DNA of 18,586 nucleotides from Verrucomicrobiia bacterium (GCA_026417275.1 JAOADO010000028.1:1-18586); one strand, 5' to 3'; positions 1-9,159 are shown, counted from the stretch's first letter. Notes: generated from the sequence alone by a model not told the origin. Numbers and translations are program-made.

Positions 1-1883
1 TTCATGTCCATATAATATCGGTTAAACTCTCGTCTTAATGCCCGCACTTCATAAGAGTTCATAGACACAACCCTCCTGTGTGGAGGTAAATTCCTTGCCG
101 ATTCATCCTCCATGATTAAATACGCCGTGTATGGCGTCAGAATATTATACTTCTTTGCAAGCTCAACCACCTCATCCCTCAATTCTCTGTTCTCTCCTCG
201 CAAGCGAATTTCATCCATCAAAAAGCCAATGCGCCGCGTTGCCCAGAGACGCGGTACAAAATCGTGGTCAATTGAGTTTTCCACAAAATTTGCGTCGTAC
301 GAAATAGTTTTATTTTCCCCCGCAGAGGTGGCGGATATCGTAATTTTTCCCTTACCCGCCTTCGAATATCTCCCAACGACAACAAGTTGGTTTCCTTTAA
401 ACAAATCTGGCAACGGCTTTGGATAAACTCGTGAGACCTTTATTTCTTCCGGGAAGATTATATTTAAATTGGCAAGAACTGGTTCGCGAATCTTTGTGAA
501 AAACGAAGAAACTTTTACTTCAATATCTTCTTCTGGTAAAATATACTGGCTTACCGAGCGGGTCTCGGCGGTTATCTGGTCAAGCAAATGCGTGTTAACA
601 TCCGTTCCAATGCCAAAACAGAAAATCCTCGTCCCGAACTTATTATTACTTAACACATTTTTTATTATCTCTTTCTCATCAGTTACACCAACTGTGGGGA
701 GACCATCTGTCAAAAATACAATTACAAATAGCCTTTCTGAATCCTCCGGCCTCATCTTGAGCGTCTCCAGCAACGCTTCGTTTATTGCTGTGCCCCCGGT
801 GGGGCGAATTGATGTGATAAATTTATCCGCCTTTTTTTTATTTGCCGTGTCAACCCCGACAAGCCCTCCAAATAATGATTCAGTTTCGGTGGAGAATCTG
901 ACAATCTCAAACCTGTCTTTATCCTCTAAATTTTCTACGCAAAACTTTAACGCCTTCTTTGCCTGTTCAATTTTTTCACCAGCCATTGAACCAGACGAAT
1001 CCACTACAAACACAACATCTTTTGGCAAAATCCTGTCCTGCTTAATTTCTGCCGAAAGTGTCGCAAGCATCAAAAAGAATCCGTCCTCGTTGGATTCCTT
1101 ATACGAAAGCAATCTTAACCCGAATTCTCCTTCCTGCTGGCTGTAAAACAATTGAAAATCAGCATCCGGTTTCAAATTCGATGACTCAAATCCTATGGTT
1201 GCCCTGCGGTCACCGTCCCGTTTAATCTCTACATTGTGAACGGGAGAATACAGCGATTTAATCGGCAGTGTTGATTTTAAATCAATTTTCACGCTCAAAT
1301 TCTTAATCAGCGTGGCAGCACTTAACGGCAGGCTATAATGAATTAAACCACTATCAGATTTCAACAATTGCGAAAATGAAACTGATATTCGCTTTTTCGA
1401 ATGGGGCTCAATCGGGAAAATTCGTGCTTTAAGTAAACCTGTCTCGGTGTACTCAAGAAGCGCAGGGTCTTTTAACCTCCGAACAATGTCCTCGTATACC
1501 TCGCGCGCCTTTTTTGAATCAAGAAGTTCGGCATCCACATTCTTGCCGTCAATCTCCATACTGAACTTACCCACACTTGCCCCGCGCGGAACCGGCAAAA
1601 TAAATGTTCCCTCCAGCCGAGCCGGATTTGGATTGTAAAACTCCTGCTCAATTCTGGTTATGGCATGCTGGTCCATGATTTCAGTCTTTACCTGGACCAG
1701 ACTGATTTCAAGCAGCGCCTCTACAATCGGGCGCGGCGGAGGAACAGGGCGCGGCGGAGGAATAACAGGCGGTTTTTTCCAGAACTCGGGGTCATGAACA
1801 ACAACAAACCCCACCCCCAAACCATTCAAAATACTTGAAATCATAATAACCTCAATAAACAATACAATAAATTTTCGTTTCAT
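1..1883 (-). CDS. VIT and von Willebrand factor A domain protein (3' end cut by window edge)
   Basis: An open minus-strand frame runs from ATG at 1883-1881 for 627 codons to the window edge without a stop, so the C-terminus is missing. Residues 1-30 look like a signal or anchor segment. A Pro-rich stretch follows (about 38-52), then a VIT domain (about 55-180; GTFILPVPRGASVG near 92-105, AREVYEDIV near 127-134). The vWA domain spans about 287-460. Its metal-ion-dependent adhesion site looks intact: DSSGS at 295-299, TGGT at 362-365 and LTDG at 391-394. This pair resembles inter-alpha-trypsin-inhibitor heavy-chain-like bacterial proteins, which are usually exported and thought to mediate divalent-metal-dependent protein contacts. 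No sortase signal can be judged because the end is absent. No SD is visible before the ATG. The gene diverges from rpoN. Confidence 0.9.
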   Translation of the reverse strand, partial: MKRKFIVLFIEVIMISSILNGLGVGFVVVHDPEFWKKPPVIPPPRPVPPPRPIVEALLEISLVQVKTEIMDQHAITRIEQEFYNPNPARLEGTFILPVPRGASVGKFSMEIDGKNVDAELLDSKKAREVYEDIVRRLKDPALLEYTETGLLKARIFPIEPHSKKRISVSFSQLLKSDSGLIHYSLPLSAATLIKNLSVKIDLKSTLPIKSLYSPVHNVEIKRDGDRRATIGFESSNLKPDADFQLFYSQQEGEFGLRLLSYKESNEDGFFLMLATLSAEIKQDRILPKDVVFVVDSSGSMAGEKIEQAKKALKFCVENLEDKDRFEIVRFSTETESLFGGLVGVDTANKKKADKFITSIRPTGGTAINEALLETLKMRPEDSERLFVIVFLTDGLPTVGVTDEKEIIKNVLSNNKFGTRIFCFGIGTDVNTHLLDQITAETRSVSQYILPEEDIEVKVSSFFTKIREPVLANLNIIFPEEIKVSRVYPKPLPDLFKGNQLVVVGRYSKAGKGKITISATSAGENKTISYDANFVENSIDHDFVPRLWATRRIGFLMDEIRLRGENRELRDEVVELAKKYNILTPYTAYLIMEDESARNLPPHRRVVSMNSYEVRALRREFNRYYMDM

Positions 1884-2223
1884 GCAATAAGTAAGACGAA
1901 AATTTTTACTGAATACTCCCGTTTAAAATACAAATTCTTATAATACCTATCCAGAATCCTTTACTCCTTCCCCATTGCGATCCTGGAAAACCATCACGTA
2001 AAAATTAATCACCAAAAACGCGCATTAAAAAAACAACCTGAATTCTAAAATTCTAATTTACCAACATACTGAACTTCTGCGCTTCTATAAAAAGATTAAA
2101 CTATTCTTAATAACAGTGTTTTAACAGAATCAGACAACAACTCCTCCTTTTCTGGATGCAAATTCATTCAACCGTTTCAAATCATCCTTGAGAATAATTA
2201 AAAATGAGGATAAAATAAACTTA
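1884..2223. other. Divergent intergenic region between the VIT/vWA gene and rpoN
   Basis: This AT-rich 340-bp spacer must hold both divergent promoters, but no convincing -35/-10 pair is visible for either gene. A TATTAT box reads on the minus strand about 55 bp before the VIT/vWA start, without a good -35. A pyrimidine tract, CTCCTCCTTT at 2141-2150, resembles the anti-SD end of 16S rRNA and could pair with GAGGA at 2206-2210, the likely rpoN ribosome site. No sigma-54 (-24/-12) motif was seen. Confidence 0.5.
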
Positions 2224-3708
2224 ATGAGTCAAGGCATGTATCTAACGCAAAAAATGTCGCAACAGCAGGTGCTGGCTCCGCAGATGCAACAATCGCTGGC
2301 AATCCTGCAGGCGCCCCTCCTTGAACTCAGAACATTGATTGAACAGGAACTCGAACAAAATCCAGTACTCGAAGAAGTTGCGGCCCCCCCGCCGCAGGAC
2401 GAAACAAATATTCCTCTGATAAAAAAAGACGACCCCACTGAACCACCTCCAGATGTCTACTACGATTCAGCGATTGAAAAACCAAATAGCAAGCCCGTAG
2501 ACGATTTCCAGGCGGAGTTCGAAAAACTGGCTAAACTCGACCAGGAATGGAAAGAGCATTTTACAGAAACAAACGTCCCCCTGCGAACACAAGACGTAGA
2601 TGAAGAAAAACGACAATTCCTGTTCGATTCTCTAACAAGCGAAACTTCCCTGTCAGAATTTCTAATGGAGCAGGTTCGCCTTTCCGACTTGCCAAGAGAA
2701 AAATGGCAGATTGCAGAAATGATAATCGGCAATATTGATGAAAATGGATACCTGAAAATCACCCTGGACGAACTTGCTTACACAACAAACATCCCATCCG
2801 AACAAATCGAAGAAGTACTCAAAGTCATCCATACATTTCACCCCCCGGGAGTCGGCGCGCGCAACCTCCGCGAATGCCTGTTAATACAACTGGAACAGGC
2901 TGGCAAAAAAGATTCGCTCGAATACAAAATCGTCCAGGACCACCTGGAAGCGCTCGCAAAACATAAATTCCCCGAAATAGCCAAAAAATTAAACGTAGAA
3001 ATTGATGACGTTCAGGAAGCAGCTGAAAAAATAAGCAGACTCGAACCAAAACCCGGGCGCATATTCATGCCAGATAACGACATTTATGTGGTGCCAGAAG
3101 TATTCGTTCAAAAGATTGGAGACGATTTTGTCGTAACATTAAACAATGAATACATCCCCCACCTTAAAATAAGCAACATCTACAAAGATTTAATGGCAGA
3201 CCCAAACGCATCCCCCCAGGACAAAGACTACATTCGGGCAAAAATCACGGCGGGCAAAAATTTTATTAAAAGCATTCATCACCGTCAGCAAACAATCCTG
3301 AACATCGCAAAAGAAATAGTAAATCGCCAGCGCGAATTCATGGAAAAAGGCGTTGCCCACCTGAAACCACTGACAATGGCGGAAATAGCCAGAGCCGTTG
3401 GAGTTCATGAAACAACCGTCAGTCGAACCGTATCAGGAAAATACATGCAAACACCCCAGGGCGTATTCGAAATGAAATACTTCTTCTCCTCCGGCGTCCA
3501 GAGCTCCACAGGAACGCAGGTTTCAAACAAAACCGTTAAGGAAATGATTGCAGAGTTGTTCAAAAAAGAAGACCCAACCAATCCCCTATCCGACCAGGAC
3601 ATCGTTAGAATGCTTGCAGAAAAAGGCATTGTCATCGCGCGACGCACAGTCGCAAAATACCGCTCAGAACTTAAAATTTTGCCGTCCAATCTAAGGAAAG
3701 TCTATTAA
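2224..3708 (+). CDS. rpoN: RNA polymerase sigma-54 factor RpoN
   Basis: A full-length 494-residue sigma-54 factor. It binds core RNA polymerase and recognises -24/-12 promoters that need AAA+ activators. Region I (about 1-50) is Gln/Leu-rich (QQQVLAPQMQQSLAILQ), as expected for activator contact. An acidic, Pro-rich region II follows (about 51-125), then the core-binding domain (about 130-330). The DNA-binding part has the helix-turn-helix at about 382-404 (TMAEIARAVGVHETTVSR) and the diagnostic RpoN box ARRTVAKYR at 472-480. I chose ATG 2224 because GAGGA lies 13 bp upstream and the protein then begins like other RpoN proteins; a TTG at 2188 in the same frame would add 12 residues. The stop is 15 bp before the next ATG, so the subtilase is probably co-transcribed. 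Confidence 0.97.
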   Translation: MSQGMYLTQKMSQQQVLAPQMQQSLAILQAPLLELRTLIEQELEQNPVLEEVAAPPPQDETNIPLIKKDDPTEPPPDVYYDSAIEKPNSKPVDDFQAEFEKLAKLDQEWKEHFTETNVPLRTQDVDEEKRQFLFDSLTSETSLSEFLMEQVRLSDLPREKWQIAEMIIGNIDENGYLKITLDELAYTTNIPSEQIEEVLKVIHTFHPPGVGARNLRECLLIQLEQAGKKDSLEYKIVQDHLEALAKHKFPEIAKKLNVEIDDVQEAAEKISRLEPKPGRIFMPDNDIYVVPEVFVQKIGDDFVVTLNNEYIPHLKISNIYKDLMADPNASPQDKDYIRAKITAGKNFIKSIHHRQQTILNIAKEIVNRQREFMEKGVAHLKPLTMAEIARAVGVHETTVSRTVSGKYMQTPQGVFEMKYFFSSGVQSSTGTQVSNKTVKEMIAELFKKEDPTNPLSDQDIVRMLAEKGIVIARRTVAKYRSELKILPSNLRKVY

Positions 3709-3723
3709 TTTGTGGCATTAAAA

Positions 3724-5190
3724 ATGAAAACAATGGGATTCATATTCCGGTTGGTAGTCTTATTTGCATTTCAAATAAGTTATGGCGCAGAAAAAGAAAT
3801 CAAAACACTAAATCTTCTGGAACCCACAACCAATTCAATCAACAAAAAACTCAAACAATCATCGGCAACTTCTACAAAAAACCTGCTAAAATACAACCAG
3901 AACACCCAATCTATCACTGCAGGAATAGACTCAATGCCGCTGGAGGAATTCCTTGCCCGACTCTCAGAAGTTACCGGCTGGAACGTTTTCATCGAACCTG
4001 GCACAAGCCACACCGTATCAGCAAAATTCAAAGACCGTCCAGTCGGAGAAGCCATGCAAATGCTTTTAGGAAACTTAAGCTTCGCCCTTGTACCGCAAAC
4101 AAACTCATCCCCCAAGTTCTTTGTATTCAAAACATCAATGGACGAAGCCACGCGCTTCATCAAACCCGCTAAAACAGAAACCAGAGAACACAATTCTTCA
4201 CTCATCGGAGATGAACTGATAGTAACACTAAAAAAAGGCGAAAACCCGGGAGACTTGTTCAAACAACTCGGCGCAAAAGTAATTGGAAAATCAGACTCAT
4301 TGAATAGTTATCGCCTTAAATTCGACAGCGAAGAATCCGCTAAAAAAGCCAGAGAAATCTTACGCGGCAACGATAAAGTAGCGTCGGTGAGCGAAAACTA
4401 TCTATATCAAACGCCAAACGACATCGAAGGATTACTACTCGGACAACTCCCCCAGATGAAAATAAACCCTTCCCCGGAAAACCAGGGCAAATTTTTAGTC
4501 GGCTTGATTGACACACCTGTTCAAAAATCCGGCACAGAGACAGATTCATTTTTACTCCCATCTGTGGCGATAACCGGCGAATCCACAGCCCCGGAAGACC
4601 AACCCACCCACGGCACGGCAATGGCGGAAACACTGCTTCGCGGACTTTACGCCGCACTCGATAAATCCGAAACCAACATACGAATACTCCCGCTGGATGC
4701 ATACGGAAAAAACGAGACAACAACCACCTTCGAAGTAGCGCTGGCTATAAACGCGGCAATCGAAAATAACGTGAAAATCTTGAACCTGAGCCTCGGCGGA
4801 GACGGCGACAGCGAGTTTTTACACGACGCCGTTAAAAGAGCAAAAGATGCAGGAATAATCATCTTTGCCGCCGCAGGCAACACACCAGACGGAACACCAA
4901 TCTACCCAGCCGCATATCCAGAAGTAATCGCCGTCACGGCCGCAGACAGAAAAGGAAACATTTTACCATACGCAAACAACGGAGATTTCGTGGATATCGC
5001 CGCGCCTGGCACCTCAATCATAGATTACCGCGGACAATCCTACCTCGTAAACGGCACCTCAGCCTCTTCAGCCTTTGCCGCGGGAATCGCCGCCGCAATA
5101 GCCTCAGAAAAATCAAAATCTATTGATGAAATTGAAAAAACAATTCGTCAAATCCTTGCAATCCATCCGCAAAATAAGCAAAATCAATAA
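3724..5190 (+). CDS. Exported S8 subtilisin-like peptidase with an N-terminal STN/secretin-like domain
   Basis: The predicted protein is 488 residues from ATG 3724; GTG 3712 (four residues longer, AAGGA 14 bp upstream) is the alternative start. A signal peptide with likely cleavage after SYGA (19-22) is followed by a short domain at about 69-137 resembling the STN/secretin N-domain (SMPLEEFLARLSEVTGWNVF...). Next comes a subtilase prodomain of fervidolysin type at about 162-232, ending KVASVSENYLY. The catalytic domain spans about 256-478: Asp263 in LIDT, His296 in HGT, oxyanion Asn386 in AAAGN and Ser446 in NGTS. All triad residues are present, but flanks are divergent: DTP instead of DTG, HGTAMAE instead of HGTxVAG, and GTSASSA lacking the usual Pro. 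The domain is compact. It probably acts in the periplasm or cell surface; substrate unknown. It sits between rpoN and an SMP-30 gene. Confidence 0.88.
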   Translation: MKTMGFIFRLVVLFAFQISYGAEKEIKTLNLLEPTTNSINKKLKQSSATSTKNLLKYNQNTQSITAGIDSMPLEEFLARLSEVTGWNVFIEPGTSHTVSAKFKDRPVGEAMQMLLGNLSFALVPQTNSSPKFFVFKTSMDEATRFIKPAKTETREHNSSLIGDELIVTLKKGENPGDLFKQLGAKVIGKSDSLNSYRLKFDSEESAKKAREILRGNDKVASVSENYLYQTPNDIEGLLLGQLPQMKINPSPENQGKFLVGLIDTPVQKSGTETDSFLLPSVAITGESTAPEDQPTHGTAMAETLLRGLYAALDKSETNIRILPLDAYGKNETTTTFEVALAINAAIENNVKILNLSLGGDGDSEFLHDAVKRAKDAGIIIFAAAGNTPDGTPIYPAAYPEVIAVTAADRKGNILPYANNGDFVDIAAPGTSIIDYRGQSYLVNGTSASSAFAAGIAAAIASEKSKSIDEIEKTIRQILAIHPQNKQNQ

Positions 5191-5224
5191 AGTGTTTTGC
5201 GGTTAACATTAATATCATTCAGAT

Positions 5225-6172
5225 ATGAAATTATCGTTTGACGCACTAAAAGCAGTCGCCCCAATAATAGTGGCGGGCATTCTCCAGTATTGCAACACAA
5301 TCTTAACTGCGCAGGAACAACAACAAAACGCGCAAACCTCCATAATTGCCCCGGGCGCAAAAGTTGAACTCTTATCCAGCGAATTCAAATTTACAGAAGG
5401 TCCAACATGCGACGCCCAGGGAAACGTCTTCTTTACCGACCAACCAAACGACAGAATAGTCAAATGGAATGCCGCAGATGGAAAAATTTCCACCTTCATG
5501 CAACCATCCGGCAGGGCAAACGGCTTATGCTTTGACTCAAAAGGAAATCTCCTCGCCTGCGCAGACGAAAAAAACCAACTATGGTCAATTGCACCGGATG
5601 GCAAAATAACCATCCTCGTCACCAATTATAACGGAAAATTGCTCAACGGACCAAACGACGTATGGGCACATCCAAATGGAACAATCTACTTCACAGACCC
5701 CTTCTACAAACGCGACTACTGGACAAGAAGCGGAATGGAACAAGACGGACAACACGTCTATCATTTCGACCCTAAAAAGAATGAACTAAAACGTGTAATC
5801 TCCGACCTCAAACAACCAAACGGCATCATCGGAACACCAGACGGAAAACAACTCTTCATCTCCGACATCGGAGACCGCCGCACCTATCTCTACAACATAC
5901 AACCAGACGGCTCTCTGACCGATAAAAAACTATTCTGCGAAGCAGGTTCAGACGGTATGACACTCGACAATGAAGGAAATCTCTATCTCACCGGCCGCGG
6001 GGTAATGGTCTACGACAAAAACGGCAAACTAATCGAAAGAATCCAGATTAACGAACCATGGACAGCAAACGTTTGCTTCGGCGGAAAAGACCGCCAAACG
6101 CTCTTCATAACCGCAAGCAAAAGCCTGTATTCCGTCCGAACAAAAGTCAAAGGCGCCAACCCTTCAAAATAG
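5225..6172 (+). CDS. Exported SMP-30/gluconolactonase/LRE-like beta-propeller hydrolase
   Basis: This 315-residue protein has a probable signal peptide (about 1-29, cleavage near LTA/Q). A six-bladed propeller of the SMP-30/gluconolactonase family follows. Family metal ligands can be matched: Glu58 in FTEGP, Asn144 in NGPNDV, Asn199 in QPNGI and Asp243 in SDGM. Repeated DxxGN and PDGK turns mark the blades. Family members hydrolyse sugar lactones or related esters using a divalent metal; the substrate cannot be read from sequence, and export suggests a periplasmic sugar-acid role. The start ATG is 34 bp after the subtilase stop and lacks an SD. Co-transcription with rpoN and the subtilase is plausible from spacing. 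It ends in TAG. Confidence 0.9.
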   Translation: MKLSFDALKAVAPIIVAGILQYCNTILTAQEQQQNAQTSIIAPGAKVELLSSEFKFTEGPTCDAQGNVFFTDQPNDRIVKWNAADGKISTFMQPSGRANGLCFDSKGNLLACADEKNQLWSIAPDGKITILVTNYNGKLLNGPNDVWAHPNGTIYFTDPFYKRDYWTRSGMEQDGQHVYHFDPKKNELKRVISDLKQPNGIIGTPDGKQLFISDIGDRRTYLYNIQPDGSLTDKKLFCEAGSDGMTLDNEGNLYLTGRGVMVYDKNGKLIERIQINEPWTANVCFGGKDRQTLFITASKSLYSVRTKVKGANPSK

Positions 6173-6365
6173 CCATACTCACCATCCACAATTAATCCTC
6201 AAACTCAATCGGTTGCCACCAACTGAATATTTGTATTTTTTTCATACCCCATAAAAAAGCCCGTTTGCAATGACTGCCATTTGAATTATATTCTTAATAA
6301 AAACTATACCGTAGACGCCTTTTTGTATGCAACTTACTGTAAATCAATAATTATTACTAATATAA

Positions 6366-6393
6366 TTGACATAGTTAGGATTCGTTGTATTAT
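6366..6393 (+). promoter_or_regulatory. Sigma-70-type promoter for the sulfate transport operon
   Basis: A consensus -35 TTGACA (6366-6371) is separated by 16 bp from a -10 TATTAT (6388-6393). Transcription would begin near 6400, only about 7 nt before the sbp ATG at 6407. This excludes the upstream in-frame TTG at 6398 and implies a very short leader with no SD. Confidence 0.6.
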
Positions 6394-6406
6394 ATGATTG
6401 TGTTTA

Positions 6407-7420
6407 ATGAACTTGCTTAAAACATTTACAGAACTGGCACTGATTGGTTTACTGTGCGTCGGGATTAGCACAAACTCCACGGCTCAGGGCGTAAAATTGT
6501 TGCACGTCTCCTACGACCCAACAAGAGAACTATTCAAAGAATACAACGAGGTTTTTATAAGAAATTTCGAAAAAGAATTTGGAAAAATCGAAATCATGCA
6601 ATCCCACGGTGGAAGCGGCAAACAGGCAAGGGCCGTCATTGACGGTTTGCGCGCACACATAGTTTCACTTGCCCTCGAATATGACGTAATGATTATCGCA
6701 AAACACGGATTCATTAAGACCAATTGGTACGGAGGGAATTCCACAAAACCATCGCCATTTTACTCCACAATCGTCTTTCTCGTAAGAAAAGGCAACCCAA
6801 AAGGAATAAAAGATTGGGATGACCTGGTCAAACCAGGCATTGCCGTCATTACCCCAAACCCAAAAACCTCAGGAGGCGCAAGATGGAATTTCCTCGCCGC
6901 GTGGGGTTATATGACTGTTTATAAAAAGACAAGCGAAAGCGCGGCTGAATCTTTTATCAAACGTTTATACAACAACGTTCCAGTTCTTGATACAGGCGCA
7001 CGCGGCGCCACAACGACCTTTGTCCAGAGAGGAATCGGAGACGTTTACATTTGCTGGGAAAACGAAGCTATGCTGGCTATAAAAGAATATAGCACAAACC
7101 AAATTGAAATAGTGTACCCCTCTGTCTCAATACTTGCCGAACCGTGCCTGGCTGTGGTGGATAAAAATGTGGATAGAAACGGACCTCTAACACGAAAAGC
7201 AGCGGAAAACTACGTGGAATATTTATATTCAACCGACTCCCAGGAACTTATAGCAAAACATCACTACAGACCATATAACAGCAAAGTCATGCAAAAATAT
7301 GCTTCAAAATTTCCTGCAATTAAACTATTTACAGTAAAAGAGGTAGCAGAAAACTGGGAAAAGGCGCATGAAAAATTTTTTAGCGAAAACGGCGTATTTG
7401 AAAAAATACACAGACCTTAA
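6407..7420 (+). CDS. sbp: Sulfate/thiosulfate ABC transporter substrate-binding protein
   Basis: The predicted protein is 337 residues with a signal peptide (about 1-27, ending STAQ). It is the periplasmic receptor that delivers sulfate or thiosulfate to the CysTWA importer. Hallmark family segments are visible: SYDPTREL (35-42), [11 protein letters not shown] (65-75), an [20 protein letters not shown] block (about 120-139) and [20 protein letters not shown] (148-167). Sulfate (Sbp) and thiosulfate (CysP) receptors are close, so the symbol is a best guess. ATG 6407 was chosen over TTG 6398 because a strong promoter places the transcript start near 6400. It is first in the operon, 42 bp before the cysT ATG. 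Confidence 0.95.
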   Translation: MNLLKTFTELALIGLLCVGISTNSTAQGVKLLHVSYDPTRELFKEYNEVFIRNFEKEFGKIEIMQSHGGSGKQARAVIDGLRAHIVSLALEYDVMIIAKHGFIKTNWYGGNSTKPSPFYSTIVFLVRKGNPKGIKDWDDLVKPGIAVITPNPKTSGGARWNFLAAWGYMTVYKKTSESAAESFIKRLYNNVPVLDTGARGATTTFVQRGIGDVYICWENEAMLAIKEYSTNQIEIVYPSVSILAEPCLAVVDKNVDRNGPLTRKAAENYVEYLYSTDSQELIAKHHYRPYNSKVMQKYASKFPAIKLFTVKEVAENWEKAHEKFFSENGVFEKIHRP

Positions 7421-7462
7421 CCATATCATTAAAAAACAATACATAACACCTTGATAACAAGA

Positions 7463-8281
7463 ATGTTAAAAAGAAATCCACTGCCAGGTTTTGGTTTATC
7501 TCTGGGATATACATTGTTGTACCTCAGTATAATCGTTCTACTTCCGCTTGCCGCCCTTGTCCTGAACGCGCTTAATTTAAGCTGGGAAGAATTCTGGAAA
7601 TGGACAACAAACGACCGCGCAATCTCCGCATACAAATTGACTTTTGGCGCATCTCTTTGCGCGGCGTTGCTGAATACTCTTTTTGGAGTTCTAACCGCAT
7701 GGGTGCTTGTAAGATACGACTTTCCAGGAAGACGATTTCTGGACGCACTTGTGGACTTTCCGTTCGCCCTTCCAACAGCAGTCGCAGGTCTAACACTCGC
7801 GGAACTCTTCTCTTCGCAAGGTTGGATTGGCAAACTGCTCGAACCATTAGGGATGAAATTAGTCTTCAGCCCAATCGGCGTAATAATTGCCCTTACCTTT
7901 GTTGGAATGCCATTTGTAATCAGAACCCTCCAACCAGTGATTGAATCACTCGACAAAGAAATCGAAGAAGCCGCCGCCATACTGGGAGCAACAAGAATAA
8001 AAACATTCACTTCGATAATATTCCCCACCTTATTCCCCACGATAATAACCGGCTTTTCCCTGGCATTTGCTCGGGCAATCGGAGAATACGGTTCAATTGT
8101 ATTTATCTCTGGCAATATTCCATACAAAACGGAGATTGCGCCAGTCTTAATAGTAATGCGACTGGAAGAATATAACTACGCCGGAGCAACTGCAATCGCA
8201 GTCATTTTACTGATACTTTCGTTTTTACTGCTTGCAATCATCAACTGGTTGCAGGGTTGGGCACAAAAAATTGCAGAGTAA
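7463..8281 (+). CDS. cysT: Sulfate ABC transporter permease CysT (CysU)
   Basis: A 272-residue inner-membrane permease, one of the two membrane subunits of the sulfate/thiosulfate importer. The N-terminus LPGFGLSLGYTLLYL and the DFPFALPTAVAGLTLA segment (98-113) match CysT closely. The EAA loop that docks on CysA is EEAAAILGATRIKTF at 168-182. Several hydrophobic helices are visible (about 14-36, 60-84, 98-116, 136-158, 192-216, 240-262). ATG 7463 is preferred; TTG 7451 would add four residues. Neither has an SD. The stop lies 5 bp before the cysW ATG, consistent with translational coupling. Confidence 0.95.
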   Translation: MLKRNPLPGFGLSLGYTLLYLSIIVLLPLAALVLNALNLSWEEFWKWTTNDRAISAYKLTFGASLCAALLNTLFGVLTAWVLVRYDFPGRRFLDALVDFPFALPTAVAGLTLAELFSSQGWIGKLLEPLGMKLVFSPIGVIIALTFVGMPFVIRTLQPVIESLDKEIEEAAAILGATRIKTFTSIIFPTLFPTIITGFSLAFARAIGEYGSIVFISGNIPYKTEIAPVLIVMRLEEYNYAGATAIAVILLILSFLLLAIINWLQGWAQKIAE

Positions 8282-8286
8282 ACCAA

Positions 8287-9159
8287 ATGGCAGGCATAGT
8301 TGCAAAAAAAACAAACACGAGCAACTCCTCCCGCAAGGCGACGGAAGGCTCTCCCGTAGTGAAATGGATTTTGATACTGCTAAGTTTAACATTCCTTAGC
8401 GCTTTCCTGCTGTTTCCACTGGTCAACGTATTTGCACAGGCGCTTGCTAAGGGATTCAAATATTACATCGGTTCTTTGATGCTCCCAGAAAGCAGGTCCG
8501 CCATTAAAATGACCTTAATCATAGCCAGCATCGCCGTGCCGTTGAATATGCTTTTCGGAATTGCGGCGGCATGGGCAATAACAAAATTCAGATTTCCCGG
8601 AAAAGCCCTGTTGCTTACGATTATTGACCTGCCATTCTCAATTTCGCCAGTGGTTGCCGGTCTAATGTACGTCCTGTTGTATGGCTTGCAAGGACATCTC
8701 GGACAATGGCTGGATGAACGCGATATCCAGATAATATTCAATGTTCCAGGCATGGTTCTTGTTACAATCTTTGTTACGCTTCCGTTCGTCGCAAGGGAAT
8801 TAATCCCGATAATGCAGACAATTGGAGTCGAACAAGAACACGCGGCATTGACACTCGGAGCAAACGGACTCCAAACATTCTGGCACGTTACCCTGCCATC
8901 AGTAAAATGGGGACTTTTATACGGATTGATTCTGTGCAACGCACGGGCAATGGGAGAATTTGGCGCCGTCTCGGTCGTCTCAGGACACATTACAGGAAAA
9001 ACCGACACAATGCCACTGATGATAGAAAAATTCTACAACGACTTTAACAGCGCGGCGGCTTTCTCTCTCTCAAGCCTCCTCGCATTGCTCGCGTTGTTAA
9101 CTCTAGCAATAAAAACCTGGCTCGAATGGCGCGAACGCAAATATAATCAAAAAAGCTAA
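8287..9159 (+). CDS. cysW: Sulfate ABC transporter permease CysW
   Basis: A 290-residue second permease subunit of the sulfate importer. The family segment TIIDLPFSISPVVAGLMYVL (111-130) and the EAA-type loop EHAALTLGANGLQTFWHVTLP (184-204) are clear; the terminal VSGHITGKTDTMPLMIEKFY is also typical of CysW. The first 25 residues are polar and Ser/Lys-rich, a short cytoplasmic extension. ATG 8287 is used, 5 bp after the cysT stop; a TTG at 8257 inside cysT is in frame but would replace this tight junction with an overlap. The gap to cysA is 17 bp. Confidence 0.95.
   Translation: MAGIVAKKTNTSNSSRKATEGSPVVKWILILLSLTFLSAFLLFPLVNVFAQALAKGFKYYIGSLMLPESRSAIKMTLIIASIAVPLNMLFGIAAAWAITKFRFPGKALLLTIIDLPFSISPVVAGLMYVLLYGLQGHLGQWLDERDIQIIFNVPGMVLVTIFVTLPFVARELIPIMQTIGVEQEHAALTLGANGLQTFWHVTLPSVKWGLLYGLILCNARAMGEFGAVSVVSGHITGKTDTMPLMIEKFYNDFNSAAAFSLSSLLALLALLTLAIKTWLEWRERKYNQKS

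Noticed and set aside
112..1638. Plus-strand open frames opposite the VIT/vWA gene
   Set aside because: They give low-complexity Ser/Phe-rich proteins without family motifs, while the minus strand encodes intact VIT and vWA domains throughout.
6210..6240. Hairpin GGTTG-CCAC-CAACT before a T-rich run as terminator of the SMP-30 gene
   Set aside because: The stem is five pairs including a G-U, and the T run begins about ten bases later, so it does not fit an intrinsic terminator.
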